From: Myxococcales bacterium | GTDB lineage: Bacteria > Myxococcota > Myxococcia > Myxococcales > Anaeromyxobacteraceae | Assembly (NCBI GenBank): GCA_021784995.1 | Contig: JAJYHA010000138.1 | Coordinates: 2,725 to 7,779, forward strand | Direction: 5' to 3' | Length of the DNA: 5,055 nt | In this document: piece after piece, positions 1 through 5,055 of the stretch | Layout: each line of letters starts with the position of its first letter | Position numbering within the stretch: position 1 is the stretch's first letter | Position numbers and translations under genes: made by a program | The notes under the pieces: model-generated | The model's input: only the letters and a program-made list of their open reading frames with translations | Told to the model about the DNA's origin: nothing | Database searches by the model: none

Positions 1-640
1 AGACGCGCTTCTCCGTCTCCAGCCGGCCGCGGGAGGCCTTCAGGTCCCGCTCCAGCTCGGCCACGCGCTTGCGCGACTCGGTGAGCTTCGCCTCGGCCTT
101 GTCGGCGCGCTCTCGCTCCGCGTCGAGCCGCGCCGGCTCGACGCCGCCGGCCACCGGCGCGGCGACCGGTGCGGCGACCGGCGCGGGCGCAGGAGCGGCC
201 GGCTCCGGCTTCCGCTCGGCGAGGGCGCGCAGGCGCTCGAGCTCCCGGGCCTGCCGCTCGGCGCCCGCCTCCAGCGCCCGGGCGCGCTCGACCTGGTGGG
301 ACGCCTCGGCGCGGGCCTCGGCCAGGCGGGTGGTGAGCTTGTCGATCTCGGCCCGGAGCGCGACGGCTCCGCCCGACCGCTTCGCCGCCTCCGCCTGCTC
401 GAAGGCCTTCTTCCGGGTCGCGCCCACCTCGGCGCGAAGCGAGGCCGCCTCCTCGCGCCGCTCCTTGGCCTCCGCGCGCAGCCCCGGCACCTCGGCGCGC
501 ACCTCCGCCAGCTCCGTGCGCAGCTTCTCCGCCTCCGCCGCGCGCTGCGTGGAGAGGTCCCGGGCCGAGCGCCCCTGCAGGAAGAGCGCCACCGCGGCGA
601 GGAAGGCGACGAGCGCGACGAAGAGGGCGAGGCCGATCAT
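1..640 (-). CDS. Membrane-anchored coiled-coil protein, TolA-like in outline (partial, 3' end outside window)
   Basis: The 213 residues visible begin with a hydrophobic N-terminal segment (about 2-21, IGLALFVALVAFLAAVALFL) followed by QGRSARD. This fits a single signal anchor with the rest either periplasmic or cytoplasmic. Residues about 30-143 are rich in Ala, Glu, Arg and Leu with heptad-like spacing and almost no Pro or Gly, which indicates a long coiled coil. A Pro/Ala linker (about 145-170, with three PVA-type repeats) separates it from a second coiled coil (171-213) that continues past the left edge. The ATG start at 638-640 is supported by GGAG six bases upstream on the minus strand and by an extended -10 motif about 47 bases upstream. 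The gene is transcribed divergently from the histidine kinase. The architecture resembles proteins often labelled TolA-like, but low-complexity coiled coils attract such names and no TolA C-terminal domain can be seen. The function is unknown. Confidence 0.8.
   Translation of the reverse strand, partial: MIGLALFVALVAFLAAVALFLQGRSARDLSTQRAAEAEKLRTELAEVRAEVPGLRAEAKERREEAASLRAEVGATRKKAFEQAEAAKRSGGAVALRAEIDKLTTRLAEARAEASHQVERARALEAGAERQARELERLRALAERKPEPAAPAPAPVAAPVAAPVAGGVEPARLDAERERADKAEAKLTESRKRVAELERDLKASRGRLETEKRV
156..191 (-). repeat. 12-bp tandem repeat encoding a Pro/Ala linker
   Basis: Three consecutive 12-bp units on the plus strand read GGCGCGGCGACC, GGTGCGGCGACC and GGCGCGGGCGCA. The first two differ by one base and the third is diverged. 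On the coding (minus) strand they encode Pro-Val-Ala-Ala type units in the flexible linker between the two coiled coils of the left-edge gene. In-frame 12-bp units can expand or contract without breaking the reading frame. Confidence 0.7.
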
Positions 641-686
641 GGCGGACTCCGGAAGGGGGTCGAACGGGGTGGGATCTGGGTCGATC

Positions 687-695
687 AGGCTACCA
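687..695 (-). promoter_or_regulatory. Candidate extended -10 promoter of the coiled-coil gene
   Basis: The minus strand reads TGG-TAGCCT here: an extended -10 TGn followed by a TAnnnT hexamer (687-692). With standard spacing, transcription would start near 680, giving a leader of about 40 bases that contains the GGAG ribosome site at 647-650. No convincing -35 hexamer is seen. The same TGn-TAnnnT pattern precedes the kinase gene and the small gene at 3829. Confidence 0.4.
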
Positions 696-803
696 CCGGT
701 CGCCTCCGGGGTGGAGAATCGCCCTGGCCGGGGCACCCGCCGGCGGCGTTCGGCTGCCGACCCCGCCGGTGCCACGGTTCGAGTGGGTCGGCTGGCCGGT
801 TCC

Positions 804-812
804 TGCTACGAT
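804..812 (+). promoter_or_regulatory. Candidate extended -10 promoter of the kinase-peptidase operon
   Basis: TGC-TACGAT combines an extended -10 TGn (804-806) with a TAnnnT hexamer (807-812). Start of transcription is predicted near 819, leaving a leader of about 17 bases before the ATG at 836. That leader is pyrimidine-rich (CTCCCCCCTCCC at 824-835) and has no Shine-Dalgarno sequence. No clear -35 element is visible. The motif lies about 110 bases from the divergent motif, so the two promoters could share regulation. Confidence 0.45.
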
Positions 813-835
813 CCTCGCGGTCGCTCCCCCCTCCC

Positions 836-2416
836 ATGCGCAGCATCGCCGCCAGGATGTTTCTCACCTTTTCCGTCGCGCTGGTGGCGTTCGGGCTGGT
901 GGCGCTCTTCGCCGCCCACCGCATGCACGCGCTGGGGAACGAGCTGCGCCTCCTCAGCGAGGGATACCTCCCGCTCACGCGCATCGCGGCCCAGATCGAC
1001 GTCAAGGACTGGGCCACCGCCCGCGCGCTGGAGGTCGAGGAGCTCGACCCCGCCGCGCGCCGCGCCTTCCTGCCGGTGGCGCGAGCGCACTTCCCGGCGG
1101 TGGTCCAGGAGAAGCTCGCGGAGGCCCGGGCGGTCCTCGCGCGTTCCCGCGCCGTGGCCTCGGGCGCCGACGCCAGCTTCCTGGCCGACGTCGCAGCCCG
1201 GATCGAGGCGCTCGACGCGCGCTGGTCGGCCTATGACCGCGCCGCGAACGGGCTGTTCGACGCCCTCGAGCGCTCCGGGGCGGCCGACGACCCGGCCGTG
1301 GTGCAGCGCGCGGAGGTCGCGCGGCGCCTGGAGAAGGGGCTCTCGCTGGACGTGAAGCTGCTGCAGGCGGCGCTCGACGGACAGGTCGCCGACCGCGTGC
1401 ACGCCGCGGAGCGGGCCGAGCGGCGGAGCGCCCTGCTGATCGCCATCTACTCGCTGCTCGCGGCGGGCGTGGGAGCCGGCGCCACCCTCATCGCGCAGCG
1501 GCTCCTCTCGCCCATCCGCCTCCTCACCGAGGAGGTGAAGGCGGTGGCGGCGGGGGACCTCTCCCGGAAGGTGGACGTCCGGAGCGAGGACGAGCTGGGC
1601 GTGCTCGCGCGCGAGTTCAACGCGATGGCGGCCTCGCTCGACCGGCAGCGCGCCGAGCTGACGCGCGCCGAGCGCCTGGCGACCGTGGGGCGCGTCTCGG
1701 CCCAGATCACGCACGAGATCCGGAACCCGCTCAACGCGATCGGGCTCAACGCCGAGCTGCTGGCGGAGGAGGTCGAGCGCATGGCCGAGCGACGCGACGG
1801 CGAGGCCGGCGCGAGCGCGACCCTCGAGGTGCGCGCGATCGCCCAGGCCATCGGTCGCGAGGTCGACCGCCTGAACGCGGTCACCGAGGAGTACCTCCGC
1901 TTCGCGCGGCTGCCCCGCCCGGTCCTCGCCCGCGAGGATCTGGACGAGATCCTGGCCGGGCTCTCCGCCTTCGTGCGGCCCGAGCTGGCGGCCGCCGGGA
2001 TCGAGCTTCGCACGGCGCTCTCCGGGGGGCTGCCGGCGATCCGGGCGGACGAGGGTCAGCTCCGCGCGGCGTTCCTGAACCTGTTGCGGAACAGCCGCGA
2101 GGCCATGCCGCGCGGCGGGGCCATCACGCTGACGACGCGAGCGTCGGAGGGGCACGTGGAGCTCGAGGTGCGCGACGACGGCCCGGGGATCGCGCCGGAG
2201 ACGCTCCCGCGCATCTTCGACCCGTTCTTCTCCACGAAGGAGCAGGGCACCGGGCTCGGGCTCGCCTTCACGCAGCAGGTCGTGCGGGAGCACGGCGGCA
2301 CGATCGCCTGCGTGGCCGCCCCGGGAGCGGGGACGTCGTTCGTGATCCGGATCCCGACCGGAACCGAGGAGCGGCCGCCGGCGGACGTCGGGGTGGGGGA
2401 GGCGCTGGGCGCATGA
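836..2416 (+). CDS. Membrane-bound sensor histidine kinase (HAMP-HisKA-HATPase_c, NtrB/AtoS type)
   Basis: This 526-residue kinase senses a signal outside the cytoplasm and autophosphorylates a histidine for transfer to a response regulator. TM1 spans about 8-27. A helical extracytoplasmic region of about 170 residues (28-198, resembling a four-helix-bundle sensor) follows, then TM2 (about 199-220). HAMP covers about 221-275, with P226 and the DELGVLAREFNAM segment. The HisKA H-box is HEIRNPL with phospho-acceptor H293. The ATPase domain has N-box N415 and N419, DDGPGI (447-452), FDPFFSTK (461-468) and GTGLGL (471-476). HEIRNPL with FFSTK is typical of kinases that pair with NtrC-type regulators, but none lies in the window. 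The frame stays open far upstream only because of high GC. ATG 836 is chosen because the protein then begins just before TM1 and an extended -10 lies just upstream. There is no Shine-Dalgarno; ATG 857 is a weaker alternative. The stop overlaps the peptidase start by 4 bp. Confidence 0.95.
   Translation: MRSIAARMFLTFSVALVAFGLVALFAAHRMHALGNELRLLSEGYLPLTRIAAQIDVKDWATARALEVEELDPAARRAFLPVARAHFPAVVQEKLAEARAVLARSRAVASGADASFLADVAARIEALDARWSAYDRAANGLFDALERSGAADDPAVVQRAEVARRLEKGLSLDVKLLQAALDGQVADRVHAAERAERRSALLIAIYSLLAAGVGAGATLIAQRLLSPIRLLTEEVKAVAAGDLSRKVDVRSEDELGVLAREFNAMAASLDRQRAELTRAERLATVGRVSAQITHEIRNPLNAIGLNAELLAEEVERMAERRDGEAGASATLEVRAIAQAIGREVDRLNAVTEEYLRFARLPRPVLAREDLDEILAGLSAFVRPELAAAGIELRTALSGGLPAIRADEGQLRAAFLNLLRNSREAMPRGGAITLTTRASEGHVELEVRDDGPGIAPETLPRIFDPFFSTKEQGTGLGLAFTQQVVREHGGTIACVAAPGAGTSFVIRIPTGTEERPPADVGVGEALGA
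2395..2402 (+). promoter_or_regulatory. Ribosome binding site of the M16 peptidase
   Basis: GGGGGAGG lies inside the last codons of the kinase gene, 10 bases before the ATG at 2413. It is the only strong purine-rich site in front of a plus-strand gene here. Together with the ATGA overlap it supports this start and translational coupling to the kinase. Confidence 0.6.
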
Positions 2417-3765
2417 CGCGGCACCGCAGCAGGACGACCTCGCCCCCCGCGCGTTCCCGCGCGCCCACCGGCTTCTGCGAGGCGCGGCGGCACGTCCTCG
2501 ACAACGGGCTCCGGGTGCTGACCGTCCCCGCGCCGGGCCTCCACTCCGCGATGGTGGCCCTCTACGTGCGGGCGGGGTCGCGACACGAGGCGCCGCGCGT
2601 GAACGGCGTGTCCCACTTCCTCGAGCACCTGTTCTTCCGCGGCTCCGAGGCCTGGCCCGACACGGTCGCCATGAACGCGGCCGTCGAGAGCGCCGGCGGG
2701 AACCTCAACGGGATCACCGCCCGCGACCACGGCTGCTACTACACGCCGATCCACGGGGACGAGCTCGCCACCGGGCTCGCCGTCCTGGGCGACATGATCC
2801 GCCGCCCGCTCCTCCGGGAGATGGACGTGGAGCGCGAGATCATCCTGGAGGAGATCCTGGACGAGGTGGACGGCGACGGGCGGGACATCGACGCCGACAA
2901 CCTCTCCAAGCGGCTCGCCTTCGGGGAGCACCCGCTCGGCTTCAAGATCGCCGGGACGCCGGAGATCCTCCGGTCGCTGCGCGAGGAGGACGTCCGCGCC
3001 CACCACGCGCGCTTCTACGTGGGCGCCAACCTGGTGCTCTGCGTTGCGGGGCCGGTCCGGGAGGCCGCGGTGGTGGCCCTGGCGGAGGAACACCTGGGCG
3101 CGCTCCCCCGCGGGCGCGTCTCGCGGGACGTCCCTCCCCCTCCCTGGCCCGCCGGGCCACGGCTGGAGCACGTGCAGCACGACGACGCCCAGACCGAGCT
3201 CTGCCTCAACTTCCCCTGCCCGCCCGAACACGACCCCGAGTACCCGGTCCACCTCGTCATCCGCCGCATCCTCGACGACGGCCTCTCGTCGCGCCTGCCG
3301 TTCGAGGTGGTGGAGCGGCGCGGCCTCGCCTACTCCCTGCACGCCGGCATCGACACCTTCGTCGACAGCGGCATGTTCGTGGTCGACGGCGCCTGCGCAC
3401 CGCGCAAGCTGCCCCTCGTCGTCACCGAGATCCTGCGCGTCCTGGGGGACCTCGCGACGCGCCCCGTCGGCGAGGAGGAGCTGCTCCGCGTGCAGCGCCG
3501 GCATCGCATGACCCTCGCCTTCTCGCTCGACAGCGCCGCCGAGCTGGCGGGCTGGTACGGGTCGGGCGAGGTGCTGCACGCGCAGGAGGGCTTCGAGGAG
3601 CGCTGCCGGCGCGTGGAGGGCGTCACGGCCGGCGACGTCCTCCGCGTCGCCCGCACCACGTTCACGCGCCGCAACCTGGTGGGCGTCCTCGTCGGTCCGA
3701 CCTCCGGGCGCGCCCGGCGCGCGATCGAGCGCGCCGTCGAGCGCGCCGAGATCCCCGCCGCCTGA
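2413..3765 (+). CDS. M16B family zinc metallopeptidase (processing-peptidase-like, COG0612)
   Basis: The 450-residue protein has the normal length of a single-chain M16B peptidase, a two-domain zinc protease that encloses and cleaves peptides. The inverted zinc motif is H68-F-L-E71-H72, followed by FFRG. The third ligand is most likely E147 (second Glu of EREIILEEI), 75 residues after H72, and E140 sits seven residues before it, as in pitrilysin. NLNGITARDHGCYY (97-110) and HARFYVGANL (198-207) are further family hallmarks of the catalytic half. The second half (about 240-450) has AQTEL (259-263), DDGLSSRL (288-295) and RRGLAYS (302-308). The family usually has Arg seven residues before that Tyr (the R/Y pair); here it is V300 with Y307 kept. 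No signal peptide or membrane segment is present, so the enzyme is probably cytoplasmic. The start overlaps the kinase stop (ATGA) behind GGGGGAGG. The substrate is unknown. Confidence 0.93.
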   Translation: MTRHRSRTTSPPARSRAPTGFCEARRHVLDNGLRVLTVPAPGLHSAMVALYVRAGSRHEAPRVNGVSHFLEHLFFRGSEAWPDTVAMNAAVESAGGNLNGITARDHGCYYTPIHGDELATGLAVLGDMIRRPLLREMDVEREIILEEILDEVDGDGRDIDADNLSKRLAFGEHPLGFKIAGTPEILRSLREEDVRAHHARFYVGANLVLCVAGPVREAAVVALAEEHLGALPRGRVSRDVPPPPWPAGPRLEHVQHDDAQTELCLNFPCPPEHDPEYPVHLVIRRILDDGLSSRLPFEVVERRGLAYSLHAGIDTFVDSGMFVVDGACAPRKLPLVVTEILRVLGDLATRPVGEEELLRVQRRHRMTLAFSLDSAAELAGWYGSGEVLHAQEGFEERCRRVEGVTAGDVLRVARTTFTRRNLVGVLVGPTSGRARRAIERAVERAEIPAA

Positions 3766-3812
3766 CCGGGCCCCCCGCCGGGCGGGCGGCGCTGGCCCGC
3801 GCGCGGGCCCGG
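3766..3812 (+). terminator. Large GC-rich inverted repeat after the peptidase gene, possible terminator
   Basis: Perfect 8-bp arms CCGGGCCC (3766-3773) and GGGCCCGG (3805-3812) enclose 31 bases that can fold a smaller hairpin, CCCGC (3774-3778) with GCGGG (3782-3786). The first arm starts at the base after the peptidase TGA. No T-run follows, so it is not a canonical intrinsic terminator. It may act as a pause or RNA-end stabiliser. The right arm lies two bases upstream of the extended -10 of the next gene. Confidence 0.4.
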
Positions 3813-3813
3813 A

Positions 3814-3822
3814 TGTTACGCT
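3814..3822 (+). promoter_or_regulatory. Candidate extended -10 promoter giving a leaderless transcript
   Basis: TGT-TACGCT is an extended -10 TGn (3814-3816) plus a TAnnnT hexamer (3817-3822). Placing the hexamer's last base at -7 puts +1 at 3829, the G of the GTG start codon of the next gene, so the mRNA would have no 5' leader. It closely matches TGC-TACGAT before the kinase. There is no -35 hexamer at usual spacing; that region is the GC-rich inverted repeat. Confidence 0.5.
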
Positions 3823-3828
3823 CCCCGC

Positions 3829-4215
3829 GTGGAAGCCTTCGTCGCCCGCGTGGTCCACCGCCTCCGGCAGGAGCCCGGGTTCAGCCGGAACCGCTACTTC
3901 GTGACCTTCTCGTCACCGGAGGGGAAGCGCGCGCTCCGCATCCACCGGCACCTCCGGTCGATCGAGACCGACCTCTCCCGGGGCTGCAGCGCGACGGTGG
4001 AGCCGGTGGCGGACCGCGTCCGCCTGGTCCTCCGCGCCCGGGGCTCGGTGCGGACGGCCTGGCTGAGCGCCGACGAGTACCGGATCCTTCGCACGAGCGC
4101 GGTGGTCCGGGCGGCGCTGGCGGACGCCGGGGAGGTCGGCCTTCACGCCGGCGCGCGTCCGGACACGCGCACGAGCAGCGCGCGCAGGGCGCCCACCGGA
4201 TCGGCCCCGAGGTAG
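3829..4215 (+). CDS. Small basic protein of unknown function, probably leaderless
   Basis: I do not recognise this 128-residue protein. GTG 3829 is the first ATG, GTG or TTG codon in the open frame, which starts right after the peptidase TGA. There is no Shine-Dalgarno, but an extended -10 is placed so that transcription would begin on the GTG itself. Residues about 1-105 look like a compact folded domain: an amphipathic N-terminal helix (EAFVARVVHRLRQEPGF), strand-like NRYFVTFSS, RALRIHRHLRSIETDL, RVRLVLRARGSV, and a helical WLSADEYRILRTSAVVRAALADAG. The last 20 or so residues are Arg/Ser/Thr-rich, look disordered, and lie antisense to the 3' end of the DUF4388 gene. The protein is rich in Arg, which would suit nucleic acid or acidic partner binding, but no known motif supports that. 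It has no membrane segment or signal peptide. Codon usage matches the neighbours, so it is likely a real gene. Confidence 0.65.
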   Translation: MEAFVARVVHRLRQEPGFSRNRYFVTFSSPEGKRALRIHRHLRSIETDLSRGCSATVEPVADRVRLVLRARGSVRTAWLSADEYRILRTSAVVRAALADAGEVGLHAGARPDTRTSSARRAPTGSAPR

Positions 4216-5055
4216 GACCACCCGGCGGGCACGGACCGGCCCCCATCGGGCCCGGTCACCTCGGCGGGCGCGCAGAGGCCGACCGAAACGGCGCGCGAGA
4301 GCGCGAGACGGCGCAGCAGCTCCTCGAGCGGCGCCGCCGGCGCCAGGGCCAGCACGCCGAGCGCGCCCCCTGCCAGCAGCGCCGCGAGCGGGAAGAGCTC
4401 CGGCTCCCGCGGCAGGACGAGCAGGTCGAGGCGCAGGCCGTCCAGCGCGAGGCTCATCGCGGTGCCGAAGGGGGCGGAGAGGTCCGGCGTTCCGCCGACC
4501 TCGGCCAGCGACCGCAGCCGCGCCAGCGCCTCCCGGCGGACCCCGTCGTCCGCGGCGGCGAGCAGCACCTTGCCCACCGCCGGCGTCGCGCCGTCGCGTC
4601 CGGCGGCTGGCTCGGCCCGCGCGGCGAGGACGCGCGCGCGGAGGGCGTGCGCCTCACCGCGGGAGAGCAGCGGCGCCGGGGAGGTCGCGGCCGCGGGCCC
4701 CAGGGAGCGCAGCTCGCCGGCCGCGAGCAGCGCGGCCACGGCGCGCAGCAGCTCGAGGTCGCTCGCCGCGCCGCGATCGAGCACCTCGCGCAGCGTGATC
4801 GGCGCGACCAGGAGCGCGCGCAGCTCCGCCTCCGCCGCGCTCGGCGCCGCCCTCCCCCCCGGCGGGCGCGCGGCGCCGCGCGACACGAGCTCGAGGCGCT
4901 CGTCGGGGCCCGGCAGCCCGGGCGCGAGGGAGGCCGCCTCGTCGGCCTGGCGCAGGGCGTCGAGGAGCAGCTCGTCGGTCCTCCGCGCGATGCGGGCCTG
5001 CGCCTCGACCGGGCCCGGGCGGAACGAGAAGGGCCCCGACCGCCGGGCGAGGAGG
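4143..5055 (-). CDS. DUF4388 (PATAN-type) protein with a C-terminal GTPase-like domain lacking nucleotide motifs (5' part outside window)
   Basis: 303 C-terminal residues are visible; the frame is open to the right edge, so the GTG at 4884-4886 is internal, not the true start. Residues 1-56 match the end of a DUF4388 domain: LLARRSGPFSFRPG, then ARIARRTDELLLDALRQADE. Residues about 72-118 look like the winged-helix-like unit common in these proteins (ITLREVLDRG, DLELLRAVAALLAAGEL). From 162 the order of strands and helices resembles an MglA-type small GTPase: KVLLAAADDG in place of the P-loop, GTAMSLALDGLRLDLLVLP (197-215) for the strands leading to switch II, GALGVLALAP (230-239), and a final helix (286-297). 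The Walker A GK[ST] is absent, and no NKxD motif is visible, so GTP binding is doubtful. DUF4388 proteins are frequent in Myxococcota and are usually thought to act in signalling or regulation. The 3' end overlaps the convergent small gene by 73 bp. Confidence 0.78.
   Translation of the reverse strand, partial: LLARRSGPFSFRPGPVEAQARIARRTDELLLDALRQADEAASLAPGLPGPDERLELVSRGAARPPGGRAAPSAAEAELRALLVAPITLREVLDRGAASDLELLRAVAALLAAGELRSLGPAAATSPAPLLSRGEAHALRARVLAARAEPAAGRDGATPAVGKVLLAAADDGVRREALARLRSLAEVGGTPDLSAPFGTAMSLALDGLRLDLLVLPREPELFPLAALLAGGALGVLALAPAAPLEELLRRLALSRAVSVGLCAPAEVTGPDGGRSVPAGWSYLGADPVGALRALLVRVSGRAPA

Noticed and set aside
693..714. Imperfect inverted repeat CCACC/GGTGG beside the minus-strand promoter, a possible operator
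   Set aside because: Only five bases pair perfectly and the arms are simple GC-rich words; there is not enough to call a binding site.
296..835. An upstream extension of the kinase by 180 residues in the same frame
   Set aside because: It would overlap the divergent coiled-coil gene and place a Gly/Arg/Leu-rich stretch before TM1. The ATG at 836 puts the protein start directly before TM1 and just downstream of an extended -10.
69..1355. A 428-codon plus-strand frame running from the coiled-coil gene into the kinase
   Set aside because: It is Ser/Arg/Ala low-complexity sequence that crosses two genes and the divergent promoters.
806..2293. A 495-codon open frame on the minus strand across the histidine kinase
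   Set aside because: It is the antisense shadow of the kinase, with low-complexity translation and no motifs.
824..2401. CTCCCCC in the kinase leader (824-830) is complementary to GGGGGAG in the peptidase ribosome site (2395-2401)
   Set aside because: A 7-base G/C match between two biased segments 1.5 kb apart is expected by chance in DNA of this composition.
3763..3829. The peptidase TGA followed by a hairpin and an in-frame open stretch into the small gene, suggestive of selenocysteine recoding
   Set aside because: M16B proteins normally end near this length, the intervening 21 codons encode Gly/Pro/Arg filler, and the small gene has its own promoter and start. Readthrough is not needed.
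2056..3858. A 600-codon open frame on the minus strand covering the whole peptidase gene
   Set aside because: It lies antisense to a gene with unmistakable M16 motifs. Long antisense frames are expected where third positions are nearly all G or C. Its translation is rich in Gly, Ala, Arg and Glu with no domain signature.
4234..4257. Hairpin GACCGG/CCGGTC downstream of the small gene's stop, a possible terminator
   Set aside because: It lies within the coding sequence of the DUF4388 gene, has a bulge and no T-run, and such stems are common at this GC content.

Overview
The window is about 70% or more G+C by eye, strongly biased to G/C at third codon positions, and densely coding on both strands. 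The gene types fit a Myxococcota bacterium, most likely Anaeromyxobacter-like: an NtrB-type membrane histidine kinase, a DUF4388 (PATAN-type) protein and a TolA-like coiled-coil membrane protein. This assignment rests on gene content and composition, not on a database match.

Layout. On the minus strand, 1-640 is the 5' part of a gene for a membrane-anchored coiled-coil protein that runs off the left edge. A 195-bp divergent intergenic region (641-835) carries one candidate extended -10 promoter for each direction. On the plus strand follow a 526-residue sensor histidine kinase (836-2416) and, overlapping it by ATGA, a 450-residue M16 zinc peptidase (2413-3765). The two look like a translationally coupled operon. 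A GC-rich inverted repeat (3766-3812) closes the operon. It abuts another extended -10 promoter whose predicted start point is exactly the GTG of a small basic protein of unknown function (3829-4215), so that gene is probably leaderless. On the minus strand, entering from the right edge, is the C-terminal part of a DUF4388 protein (4143-5055). Its last domain has the outline of an MglA-like small GTPase but none of the nucleotide-binding motifs. It overlaps the small plus-strand gene tail to tail by 73 bp.

How the genes may work together. The kinase has two membrane segments, a helical extracytoplasmic sensor region, HAMP, HisKA and HATPase, but no response regulator lies in the window. Its immediate partner is a cytoplasmic peptidase, so signalling and proteolysis may be linked, but this is inference. 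The peptidase keeps its zinc site but has valine where the family usually has the arginine of the R/Y pair. The most notable points are the shared TGn-TAnnnT promoter motif with one leaderless gene, the GTPase-like domain without nucleotide motifs, and the kinase-peptidase coupling. No RNA genes, CRISPR arrays, insertion sequences or phage genes are visible.
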